A stretch of DNA of 64,000 nt from Nocardioides dokdonensis FR1436 (GTDB lineage: Bacteria; Actinomycetota; Actinomycetes; Propionibacteriales; Nocardioidaceae), in the NCBI RefSeq assembly GCF_001653335.1, contig NZ_CP015079.1, positions 806,001-870,000 on the forward strand, read 5' to 3'. A model generated the notes under the pieces. It was not told the DNA's origin. It made no database searches and saw only the letters and a list, made by a program, of their open reading frames with translations. The number at the start of each line of letters is the position of its first letter. Positions within the stretch are counted from its first letter, which is position 1. This document shows, piece by piece, positions 8,609 to 15,305 of this stretch. The translations under genes were made by a program, and so were the position numbers.

Positions 8609-10228
8609 TCAGGGGCGCAGGGCGCGGATCCGCTCGTCGAGCTCGCGGCGGTTGTCGCGACGGACCCGCACCTCGACGACCTCGATGCCACCGTTGGGCG
8701 AGGCCAGCGCCTGCTCGAGCTCGGGCAGGCTCTCGACGCGCCAGTGCGGGGTGCGGGTGGCGGCGCAGAGGGCGGCGAGGTCGACGCGGTGCGGGGTGCC
8801 GAAGAACCGCTCGAACCGGTCGACGTGCTCGGGGGCGCCCTGCTCGAGCATCGAGAAGATCGAGCCGCCGTCGTCGTTGACGACCACGATCGTCAGGTCG
8901 GGCTCCGGCTCGTCGGGGCCGAGGACCAGGCCGTTGGCGTCGTGCAGGAAGGTGACGTCGCCCATCAGCGCGACCACCCGACTGCTCGAGGGCCGCCCCA
9001 GCGCGGCCCCGACCGCGGTGGAGACCACGCCGTCGATGCCGGACAGCCCCCGGTTGGCGATCACCTTGCGCCGCGCCCCGACCTCCCAGCCGTGCAGCAT
9101 CAGGTCGAGGTCGCGGATCGGGCTCGAGGCGCCGACGTGCAGCAGCCCCTCCGGGGGCAGCGCACGCGCCACCGCACCCGCCACCTCGTACGGCGTCAGG
9201 TCGGGCTCGGCGGCCAGCAGCCGGTCGAGCTGCCGGGAGACCGAGCGGTCGGCCGCGAGCCAGGCGTCGAGCCAGGCGGGGTCGGCGGCCTGCTGGTCGG
9301 GGTGCGGCTCGCCGGCGACGATCTCGCCGTCGACCGCGAACGGCCGGGCCGCCCACACGCCGCGCGCCGGTGCCGCGAGCACCTCGACGTCGTCGCGCGC
9401 CAGCAGCCGGGAGACCGGTCGGCTCAGGGTCGGGTGGCCCAGCACCACGACCCGCTCGATGCTGCGACCGAGCTCGGTGTCGAGCAGCAGCCGGTAGGTG
9501 CGCAGGGCGTGGGTGCCCGTGCGCGAGCCGCTCGACGGCTCCGCCAGCAGCGGCCACCCCGCCACCTGCGCCAGCACCCGTGCCGGCGGGCCCGCGTCGT
9601 CGCCGGCCACCACGACCGTCCGTGGTCCCGGCGCGATGGGGCTGTCGTTGGTGACCAAACGGCGCTCGAGGGTGGTCTTTCTCTGCCGTTTGGTCACCAA
9701 CGGCAGACCCTCGCCCCAGGGGGCCGCGGGCAGCAGGGGCTCGTCGAGTCGCACGTTGAGGTGCACCGGGCCGTCCTCGGGCCACAGCATCAGCCAGTCC
9801 GGCGGCTCGTCGGCGCCGATGTCCTGGGTCGCCACCAGGGACCCGAAGACGCCGACCTGGTCGGTGGTCTGGTTGGCCCCGGTGCCGGCGAGCCGGGTCG
9901 GGCGGTCGGCGGTGACGACCAGCAGCGGCACCCCGGCGTGCGCGGCCTCGAGGACCGCGGGGTGCAGGTTGGCCACGGCTGTCCCGGAGGTGCACATCAC
10001 GGCCGCCGGCGCACCGGTCCGCGACAGCCCGAGGGCCAGGAAGCCCGCGGAGCGTTCGTCGATGCGGGTGTGCAGGCGCAGCGCGCCGCCCTGGGCGGCG
10101 TCCCAGACGGCGAAGGACAGGGGTGCGTTGCGCGATCCGGGCGCCACCACGACGTCCCGCACGCCCGCCTCGACCAGGGCCGTCACCACGGCGCGTGCGG
10201 TCCGCGTCGCGTCGTTCTCCTCACCCAC
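8609..10228 (-). CDS. menD: SEPHCHC synthase MenD
   Basis: A 539-residue thiamine-diphosphate enzyme that condenses isochorismate with 2-oxoglutarate (Stetter reaction) in menaquinone synthesis. It begins with the PYR domain (VVVAPGSRNAPLSFA, HTRIDERSAGFLALG, MCTSGTAVANLHPAV) and ends with the PP domain, where GDVTFLHDANGL and NDDGG bind the diphosphate-Mg. Residues about 175-195 (LPLVTKRQRKTTLERRLVTN) are encoded by a 62-bp palindromic repeat, placed in the linker before the central domain; the frame is intact. The GTG start overlaps the MenC stop by 8 bp (GTGGGTGA), indicating coupling. Confidence 0.93.
   Translation of the reverse strand: MGEENDATRTARAVVTALVEAGVRDVVVAPGSRNAPLSFAVWDAAQGGALRLHTRIDERSAGFLALGLSRTGAPAAVMCTSGTAVANLHPAVLEAAHAGVPLLVVTADRPTRLAGTGANQTTDQVGVFGSLVATQDIGADEPPDWLMLWPEDGPVHLNVRLDEPLLPAAPWGEGLPLVTKRQRKTTLERRLVTNDSPIAPGPRTVVVAGDDAGPPARVLAQVAGWPLLAEPSSGSRTGTHALRTYRLLLDTELGRSIERVVVLGHPTLSRPVSRLLARDDVEVLAAPARGVWAARPFAVDGEIVAGEPHPDQQAADPAWLDAWLAADRSVSRQLDRLLAAEPDLTPYEVAGAVARALPPEGLLHVGASSPIRDLDLMLHGWEVGARRKVIANRGLSGIDGVVSTAVGAALGRPSSSRVVALMGDVTFLHDANGLVLGPDEPEPDLTIVVVNDDGGSIFSMLEQGAPEHVDRFERFFGTPHRVDLAALCAATRTPHWRVESLPELEQALASPNGGIEVVEVRVRRDNRRELDERIRALRP
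9644..9705. repeat. 62-bp dispersed palindromic element, copy 1 (inside menD)
   Basis: GTCGTTGGTGACCAAACGGC (9644-9663) and its near-perfect inverse GCCGTTTGGTCACCAACGGC (9685-9704) are separated by 21 bp. The arms match at 19 of 20 positions, so the menD mRNA would carry a large hairpin. A second copy of the same length (62 bp) and architecture lies at 11222-11283. The element is translated in frame without a stop. Confidence 0.85.
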
Positions 10229-11213
10229 GCTGCTGATCCTCGCGTACGCCGCGCACCCGGGCCAGCCGCGCCTGCCAGTGCGCGACCCGGTCCGGGGCCG
10301 CGTCGAGCCGGGCCAGCGCCGCGGGCGAGACGGCGGGGCGGCCGACCTGCAGCTGCCCGTCCACGGGCAGCAGCGGCTGCTCGGCCACGTCGTCGGTGAG
10401 CAGCTGCACCGTCGCCAGCCCGCACGCGTAGGGGAGCTCGGGCAGGGCGGCGGCCAGCGCGACCCCGGCGGCGATCCCGACCGAGCTCTCCAGCGCCGAC
10501 GAGACCACCACCGGCAGCCCGATGTCCTCCGCGATCCGCAGGCAGGCGCGCACGCCGCCCAGGGGCTGGACCTTCAGCACCGCGATGTCGGCGGCCTCCA
10601 GGTCGCGCACCCGGTAGGGGTCCGCGGCGCGGCGGATGGACTCGTCGGCCGCGATCGGCACGCCGACCCGTCGGCGCACGAGCGCGAGGTCCTCGACCGA
10701 GGCGACCGGCTGCTCGACGTACTCCAGTCCCCCGGCCGCCCGGTCGAGCACCGGGATCGAGGCGACGGCGGTGTCGACGTCCCACAACCCGTTGACGTCG
10801 ATGCGCACCTGGCCGCCCGGCCCGTCCGCGTCGAGGGCGGCGCGGACGGCCTCGAGCCGGGCGATGTCGTCGGCCAGCGTCTGCCCGGGTTCGGCGACCT
10901 TGACCTTGGCGGTGCGGCAACCACCGCGGCGCACGATCGCGTAGGCGTCCTCGGCACCGAGCGCCGGCACGGTGACGTTGACCGGGACGGTCGAGCGCAG
11001 CGGCGCCGGCCAGTCCCCGGCTGCGGCTTCCTCCGCGCAGCGCAGCCAGGGCTCGGCCACGCGCTCGTCGTACTCCAGGAACGGCGACCACTCGCCCCAC
11101 CCGCCCGGGCCGCGCAGCAGCAGACCCTCGCGCACGGTGATGCCGCGGAACCGGGTGCGCATCGGGATCGCGAAGACGTGGCTCTCGACGATGCCGGACG
11201 CCTCATCCGTCAC
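10221..11213 (-). CDS. menC: O-succinylbenzoate synthase MenC (second half of the fused frame)
   Basis: This enolase-superfamily enzyme dehydrates SHCHC to O-succinylbenzoate. Seen are MRTRFRGITVREG near the N-terminus, the catalytic KVKV lysine motif, metal ligands in IDVNGLWD, EYVEQP and AADES, and the second catalytic Lys in VLKVQPLGG. GTG at 11213 would give a normal-length 330-residue MenC (MTDEASG start), with AACGAG of the upstream repeat as a weak ribosome site. The same frame is open from menE, so separate translation is an alternative to the fusion, not proven. The stop overlaps the menD start. Confidence 0.8.
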   Translation of the reverse strand: MTDEASGIVESHVFAIPMRTRFRGITVREGLLLRGPGGWGEWSPFLEYDERVAEPWLRCAEEAAAGDWPAPLRSTVPVNVTVPALGAEDAYAIVRRGGCRTAKVKVAEPGQTLADDIARLEAVRAALDADGPGGQVRIDVNGLWDVDTAVASIPVLDRAAGGLEYVEQPVASVEDLALVRRRVGVPIAADESIRRAADPYRVRDLEAADIAVLKVQPLGGVRACLRIAEDIGLPVVVSSALESSVGIAAGVALAAALPELPYACGLATVQLLTDDVAEQPLLPVDGQLQVGRPAVSPAALARLDAAPDRVAHWQARLARVRGVREDQQRG

Positions 11214-12344
11214 ATCTCGTTGCCGTTTGGTCACCAACGGCATCGAAACCGCCCCGGAAGGTGCCGAATGGTCACCAACGGCAGCCCCCTGACCCGGAAC
11301 CACGAGCGCCCGCAGCGCCACGCGGTCGGGCTTGCCGTTGGCCAGCAACGGCACGGAGGGCAGCAGCACGAGCTGGCGCGGGGCCCAGGAGCGCGGGTGC
11401 GCCAGGCCCACCCAGGAGCGCAGGTCGTCGAGGTCCACAGGAGCGAGGTCGTCCGGAGCCGGGTCGGAGGCCACGACGAAGGCCACCAGCCGGTGCCCCC
11501 ACTCGTCGTCGGGCACCCCCAGCACCTCGGCGGCCTCGACGCCGGGGTGCGCGCGCAGGCGCGCGGCCACGGCCGGGGCGGGCACGTTGACGCCGCCGGT
11601 CACGACGACGTCGTCGAGGCGTCCGAGCACCTGGAGGCGGCCGTCCTCGTCGAGCCGCCCCGCGTCGGAGGTCAGGAACCACCCGTCGACGAGCGTCTCG
11701 GCGGTGAGCCCGGGCTCGCCCTCGTAGCCCGCGAACAGCGTCGGCCCGCTGAGTCGGATCCGACCGTCCGCCCCGAGCGCCAGGCCCACCCCGTCGAGCG
11801 GCACCCCGTCGTAGACGCAGCCGCCCGCGGTCTCCGCCGAGCCGTAGGTCGCGACCACGCGCACCCCGGCCGCCTCGGCCCGGGCCCGCAGCGCGGGGTC
11901 GATGGGGCCGCCGCCGAGCAGCACCGTGTGGAAGCTGCGCAGCGCATCCAGGTCGTCGCCCGAGCCCAGCATCCGGTGCAGCTGGGTCGGGACCAGCGAG
12001 ACGAACCCGTCCACGCCGGCGGGCAGCGCGGCGACCGCCGCGGCCAGCGAGCCGTGCTCCTCGAGCAGCACCGGCTCGTGGCCCGCGACCAGCGAGCGGC
12101 ACACCACCTGCACCCCGGCGACGTACGCCGCCGGCACCGCCAGCACCCACGCCCCCGATGCACCCAAGCGCCGCGCGGACGCCTCGACCGAGGCCAGCAC
12201 CGCGGCGCGCGGCAACCGCACCCGCTTGGGTCGGCCGGTCGAGCCGGACGTCTCCACGACCCACGGCTCGGGCTCCTCGTGTGAGCCCAGCCACGCCCGC
12301 AGCGCAGAAACCGCCTGCCGGGACCCGGTGGGCTCGATAACCAT
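10221..12344 (-). CDS. menE: MenE-MenC fusion: O-succinylbenzoate-CoA ligase / O-succinylbenzoate synthase
   Basis: One uninterrupted frame of 707 codons encodes two consecutive menaquinone enzymes. Residues 1 to about 350 are MenE, an adenylating ligase: VETSGSTGRPKRV (P-loop), TYGSAETAGGCVY, VVTGGVNVPA and the catalytic Lys in LLANGKPDR. Residues about 378-707 are MenC. The joint (about 354-374) is encoded by the 62-bp repeat at 11222-11283; no stop codon occurs, whereas free MenE proteins end just after the LLANGKP region. ATG at 12344 follows TAGCGT (12352-12357) by 7 nt. Whether the product is one bifunctional chain, or MenC is also started internally at GTG 11213, cannot be told from sequence. 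A sequencing error removing a MenE stop is possible but no frameshift is seen. Confidence 0.8.
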   Translation of the reverse strand: MVIEPTGSRQAVSALRAWLGSHEEPEPWVVETSGSTGRPKRVRLPRAAVLASVEASARRLGASGAWVLAVPAAYVAGVQVVCRSLVAGHEPVLLEEHGSLAAAVAALPAGVDGFVSLVPTQLHRMLGSGDDLDALRSFHTVLLGGGPIDPALRARAEAAGVRVVATYGSAETAGGCVYDGVPLDGVGLALGADGRIRLSGPTLFAGYEGEPGLTAETLVDGWFLTSDAGRLDEDGRLQVLGRLDDVVVTGGVNVPAPAVAARLRAHPGVEAAEVLGVPDDEWGHRLVAFVVASDPAPDDLAPVDLDDLRSWVGLAHPRSWAPRQLVLLPSVPLLANGKPDRVALRALVVPGQGAAVGDHSAPSGAVSMPLVTKRQRDVTDEASGIVESHVFAIPMRTRFRGITVREGLLLRGPGGWGEWSPFLEYDERVAEPWLRCAEEAAAGDWPAPLRSTVPVNVTVPALGAEDAYAIVRRGGCRTAKVKVAEPGQTLADDIARLEAVRAALDADGPGGQVRIDVNGLWDVDTAVASIPVLDRAAGGLEYVEQPVASVEDLALVRRRVGVPIAADESIRRAADPYRVRDLEAADIAVLKVQPLGGVRACLRIAEDIGLPVVVSSALESSVGIAAGVALAAALPELPYACGLATVQLLTDDVAEQPLLPVDGQLQVGRPAVSPAALARLDAAPDRVAHWQARLARVRGVREDQQRG
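11222..11283. repeat. 62-bp dispersed palindromic element, copy 2 (MenE-MenC junction)
   Basis: GCCGTTTGGTCACCAACGGC (11222-11241) and GCCGAATGGTCACCAACGGC (11263-11282) are separated by 21 bp and differ at two adjacent positions. Length and architecture equal those of the copy in menD. On the opposite strand, the part from the GGGGCGGTTTC spacer to TGCCGTT resembles the GGGTGGTCTTTC spacer of copy 1, so the two are homologous elements and not chance palindromes. It encodes the linker joining MenE to MenC. Confidence 0.85.
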
Positions 12345-12380
12345 GCGGCGAACGCTAGCCCGGCGTGATCTCATCTCCCG

Positions 12381-13667
12381 GTGCCGACCCGTGCCAGCCG
12401 TCTCCAGCAGTTCAAGCCACCGACCCCGCTGGCCGGCCAGCTGTCGGTGCAGTCGGTCCTGTTCGCGGTCGGCGACGGCGCCTTCCTCACCGCCAGCGCG
12501 GTGTTCTTCACCATCGTGGTCGGCCTCTCGCCGGCCCAGGTCGGGGTCGGGATCACCGTCGCCGGGATCGCCTCGTTCCTGGTCGCGGTGCCGGCCGGCA
12601 AGCTGGCGGACCGGGTCGGCCCGCAGCGGCTGTGGGCCATCGGCGCGGTCGGCACGTCGGCGGCGTACGCCGCGTGGCCCTGGATCGACGGCTTCGTCGC
12701 CTTCCTGGTGGTCAGCGTGGTCCTCGAGGTCGTCAACTCCACCGGTGGAGCGGCGCGCGGCGCCTACGTCCTCGACGTGCTGCCCCGCTCGGAGCGGATC
12801 GGCTCGCAGGCCTACATGTACGCCGCCACCAACCTCGGCTTCACCCTCGGCGCCGGGCTGGGCGGCCTGGCGCTCGCCTTCGACAGCGACGCCGTCCTCA
12901 CGGCGCTGCCCCTGCTCACCGCCGCGCTCGGCCTGGGCAACGCCTACTGGATCACCCGGCTGCCGAAGGCCCCGCACAAGGAGCGCCCCTCTCCTCTGGA
13001 GACCGCCATCACCGCCGCGGTCGACGAGACCGACGCCCCGCGCACCGTCCCGGGCGCGCTGCGCAACCCCGGCTACCTGCTCACCTCGTTCTTCAGCGGC
13101 GTGCTGATGACCAACCAGGTGCTGCTGCACACGGTGATCCCGCTGTGGCTGGTGGTCGAGACCGACGCGCCCCGGGTGCTGCTGGCGGCGCTCTTCGGCA
13201 CCAACACGGTGATGTGCATCTTCCTGCCGATGGCCGCGGCCCGCACGGTGCGCGACGTGCCGACCGCGCTGCGGGCGGCCCGGGTGAGCAGCGGCTTCTT
13301 CGTGGTGGCCTGCGCGATCACGATGGTCACCCACGACACCCTGGGGTGGCGCACGATCGCGCTGGTGTGGGCCGGCCACATCGCCGTCACCGGAGCCGAG
13401 CTGTTCCTCTCGGCCGCGAGCTGGGCCTTCGAGTCCGAGCTCTCCGACCCCGACCGCCGTGGCGAGTACCAGGGCGCGGGCAACCTCGGCGGCACCCTGG
13501 GCTACGTCTGGGCCCCGGCCGCCTACACCTACCTCGCGCTGGGCTGGGGCACCGAGGGCTGGCTGGTGATCGCCGCGATCATCGTGGTCGCGGCGGTGCT
13601 CATCCACCCCTCGGCCCGGATGGCGCAGCGCTTCCTCGAGCGCCACGAGCTCGACCCGGCCCGCTGA
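12381..13667 (+). CDS. MFS transporter
   Basis: A 428-residue major facilitator superfamily protein with about 12 predicted membrane helices. The helix 2-3 loop reads GKLADRVGPQRLW, a form of the MFS motif A (GxxxDRxGRR). N-terminal residues QSVLFAVGDGAFLTASAVFFT and the central cytoplasmic loop (about 195-225) fit a two-half MFS carrier. The substrate is not identifiable. GTG at 12381 is the only plausible start near the first helix. It is divergent from menE-menC with 36 bp between starts and 32 bp before menA, so it may share a transcript with menA. Confidence 0.82.
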   Translation: MPTRASRLQQFKPPTPLAGQLSVQSVLFAVGDGAFLTASAVFFTIVVGLSPAQVGVGITVAGIASFLVAVPAGKLADRVGPQRLWAIGAVGTSAAYAAWPWIDGFVAFLVVSVVLEVVNSTGGAARGAYVLDVLPRSERIGSQAYMYAATNLGFTLGAGLGGLALAFDSDAVLTALPLLTAALGLGNAYWITRLPKAPHKERPSPLETAITAAVDETDAPRTVPGALRNPGYLLTSFFSGVLMTNQVLLHTVIPLWLVVETDAPRVLLAALFGTNTVMCIFLPMAAARTVRDVPTALRAARVSSGFFVVACAITMVTHDTLGWRTIALVWAGHIAVTGAELFLSAASWAFESELSDPDRRGEYQGAGNLGGTLGYVWAPAAYTYLALGWGTEGWLVIAAIIVVAAVLIHPSARMAQRFLERHELDPAR

Positions 13668-13699
13668 CCCGGGCCGCACTTGGGGTTGAATCACCCACC

Positions 13700-14572
13700 G
13701 TGGCAACTCCCGCTCAGTGGCTCGCCGGCGCGCGACCCCGCACCCTGCCCGCGGCGCTCGCGCCGGTCCTCGCCGGCACCGGGGTGGCGGCGTACGTCGA
13801 CTCCGCGGTGTGGTGGAAGGCGCTCCTGGCGCTCGTGGTGAGCCTGGCGCTTCAGGTCGGCGTCAACTACGCCAACGACTACTCCGACGGCGTGCGCGGC
13901 ACCGACGACGACCGGGTCGGTCCGATGCGCCTGGTCGGGTCCGGCGCCGCCCCCGCCGCCGCGGTGAAGCGTGCGGCGTTCCTGTCCTTCGGTGTCGCCG
14001 CAGCGGCCGGCCTGGTGCTGGCGGCCACCACTGCCTGGTGGCTGGTGGCCGTGGGCGTGGTCAGCGTCCTCGCGGCCTGGTTCTACACCGGCGGCGACAA
14101 GCCCTACGGCTACCTCGGCCTCGGCGAGGTGATGGTCTTCGTCTTCTTCGGCCTCGTCGCCGTCGTCGGCACCACCTACGTGCAGACCCAGACCTGGGAG
14201 CCCGGCGCGTTCGCCGCCGCGGTCGGCATCGGCGCGCTGGCCTGCGCGATCCTCGTCGTCAACAACCTGCGCGACATCCCCACCGACACCGTCGCCGGCA
14301 AGCGCACCCTCGCGGTGCTCCTCGGCGACCACCGCACCCGCGCGCTGTACGTCGCCCTGGTCGCGGCCGCCGCGCTGGCCGTGGTCGCCCTGGCCCCGCT
14401 GACCACGTGGTGGGCCCTGCTCGGTCTGGGTTTCCTCGTCGCGGCCGCACCCGGCGTCCGGGTGGTCCGGGGCGGCGCGAGCGGCCCGGGGCTGGTCCCG
14501 GTGCTGCAGTCGACCGGCCTGGCCGAGCTGGTCTGGGCAGCCCTTGTCGCCGCTCCCCTGCTGCTGCTGTGA
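13700..14572 (+). CDS. menA: 1,4-dihydroxy-2-naphthoate polyprenyltransferase MenA
   Basis: A 290-residue integral membrane UbiA-family prenyltransferase that attaches the polyprenyl tail to 1,4-dihydroxy-2-naphthoate. The first Asp-rich motif is NYANDYSDGVRGTDDDR (about residues 54-70), and the second is NNLRDIPTDTVAGKRTLAV (about 188-206); both bind the prenyl diphosphate-Mg complex. About 8-9 membrane helices are evident. GTG at 13700 is 32 bp after the MFS stop. TTGAAT (13686-13691) 8 nt upstream may serve as a -10 box. MenB and the thioesterase are not in this window. Confidence 0.93.
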   Translation: MATPAQWLAGARPRTLPAALAPVLAGTGVAAYVDSAVWWKALLALVVSLALQVGVNYANDYSDGVRGTDDDRVGPMRLVGSGAAPAAAVKRAAFLSFGVAAAAGLVLAATTAWWLVAVGVVSVLAAWFYTGGDKPYGYLGLGEVMVFVFFGLVAVVGTTYVQTQTWEPGAFAAAVGIGALACAILVVNNLRDIPTDTVAGKRTLAVLLGDHRTRALYVALVAAAALAVVALAPLTTWWALLGLGFLVAAAPGVRVVRGGASGPGLVPVLQSTGLAELVWAALVAAPLLLL

Positions 14573-14592
14573 GCGCGGGCTAGGCTCGCAGC

Positions 14593-14727
14593 ATGAAGTT
14601 CCTGCTGCTCATCCTCGTGATCGTCGCCGTCGTCGCCGCCTGGCGGATGCGCAGCGTCCTGCTGGGCAGGGTCCTGGGCCAGTCCTCGAGCCGGGTCGAC
14701 CGGCACCTGGGCCGTCGGCGCAAGTAG
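14593..14727 (+). CDS. Small single-pass membrane protein (44 residues)
   Basis: This short frame encodes 44 residues: a hydrophobic N-terminal helix (MKFLLLILVIVAVVAAW) followed by a basic tail ending GRRRK. TAGGCT at 14581-14586 lies 6 nt before the ATG, the same leaderless promoter layout used by many genes here, which supports it as a real gene rather than chance. No function is known to me. It sits 20 bp after menA and ends 20 bp from the convergent DUF4229 gene. Confidence 0.6.
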   Translation: MKFLLLILVIVAVVAAWRMRSVLLGRVLGQSSSRVDRHLGRRRK

Positions 14728-14747
14728 CGCGAGCCGGGTCCCAGCGC

Positions 14748-15008
14748 TCAGTCCGCGTCCTCGCGGGCCTTCATCTCGTCGAAGCGGACCGACGCGCGGC
14801 GCGCACGGGCGTCGACGCGCTGCGCCAGCGCCTCCCGGGGGCCGTTGAGCAGGTAGTAGGACCCGATGCCGCTGAGCACGAAGGCGATCACGAACGTGGC
14901 CAGCAGGTTGGCCTGGTCGGCCACCAGCAGCCAGATGCCCGTCACCACGCCGAGCGAGGCGAGGAACAGCAGGATGCGCAGGGCGGTGTAGACGACGAAC
15001 TCCTTCAC
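14748..15008 (-). CDS. DUF4229 membrane protein
   Basis: An 86-residue protein with two membrane helices (VYTALRILLFLASLGVVTGIW and LLATFVIAFVLSGIGSYYLL) and a charged C-terminal tail (REALAQRVDARARR...EDAD). This is the pattern of the actinobacterial DUF4229 family; function unknown. GTG at 15008 is chosen because TACCCT (minus strand, 15015-15020) lies 6 nt upstream; an earlier in-frame start at 15029 would place that promoter inside the gene. It is divergent from the 75-residue membrane protein, with a shared symmetrical promoter. Confidence 0.75.
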   Translation of the reverse strand: MKEFVVYTALRILLFLASLGVVTGIWLLVADQANLLATFVIAFVLSGIGSYYLLNGPREALAQRVDARARRASVRFDEMKAREDAD

Positions 15009-15055
15009 CCCTCCAGGGTAGGTCGTCACCGGGCAGCGCCTACATTGGAGGGGTG
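15006..15055. promoter_or_regulatory. Mirror-image divergent promoter
   Basis: CACCCCTCCAGGGTAGG (15006-15022) and CCTACATTGGAGGGGTG (15039-15055) form inverted arms of 17 bp with two mismatches. Each arm contains a -10 box (TACCCT or TACATT), a GGAGGG and the GTG start of one gene. The two divergent small membrane-protein genes thus have nearly identical starts, which might also be bound by a common regulator. Confidence 0.5.
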
Positions 15056-15280
15056 CTGAAGCTTCTGCTGGTGGTGGCGATCGTCGCTGTGGTCACCTAC
15101 CTCGCCATCCGGTTGCTGCAGCGTCGACTGCCCGGCGCTGCTCCCGGGCCCGCCCGCCGCCCGCTGCCACGCCCGCGGCCCAAGCCGCGGATGGTCGCGC
15201 CCGACGACGACGAGGACTTCCTGCGCGACCTCGAGCGCAAGCGCAAGCACCCCGACGAGCCGGACGAGCCGGCTCCGTAG
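15053..15280 (+). CDS. Small membrane-anchored protein (75 residues)
   Basis: It has one N-terminal membrane helix (LKLLLVVAIVAVVTYLAIRLL) followed by a proline/arginine-rich stretch and an acidic segment (PDDDEDFLRDLERKRKHPDEP). Such proteins recur in Nocardioides-type genomes, but I know no function. GTG at 15053 is preceded by GGAGGG and by TACATT (15041-15046), giving a leaderless or near-leaderless start. It converges with the histidine kinase gene 25 bp downstream. Confidence 0.65.
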   Translation: MLKLLLVVAIVAVVTYLAIRLLQRRLPGAAPGPARRPLPRPRPKPRMVAPDDDEDFLRDLERKRKHPDEPDEPAP

Positions 15281-15305
15281 GGCTCTTCCCGGGCCGTCTG
15301 CCCGG

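Noticed and set aside
6842..10399. Very long open frame antisense to the antiporter and menD genes
   Set aside because: Its translation is low-complexity (His/Arg/Gly/Gln-rich) without any family motif. Such frames are expected opposite high-GC genes with GC-rich third positions. Similar shadows opposite the histidine kinase, SulP and prfC were dismissed for the same reason.
11214..11300. Assembly error as the simplest explanation for the MenE-MenC fusion
   Set aside because: Not excluded, but both sides are in frame, the junction is a complete 62-bp element with a homologous partner in menD, and no homopolymer or slippage-prone tract is present.
12365..14572. MenA fused to an upstream frame of over 400 codons
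   Set aside because: The upstream part lies inside the MFS gene in another frame and has no protein character; MenA starts at GTG 13700.
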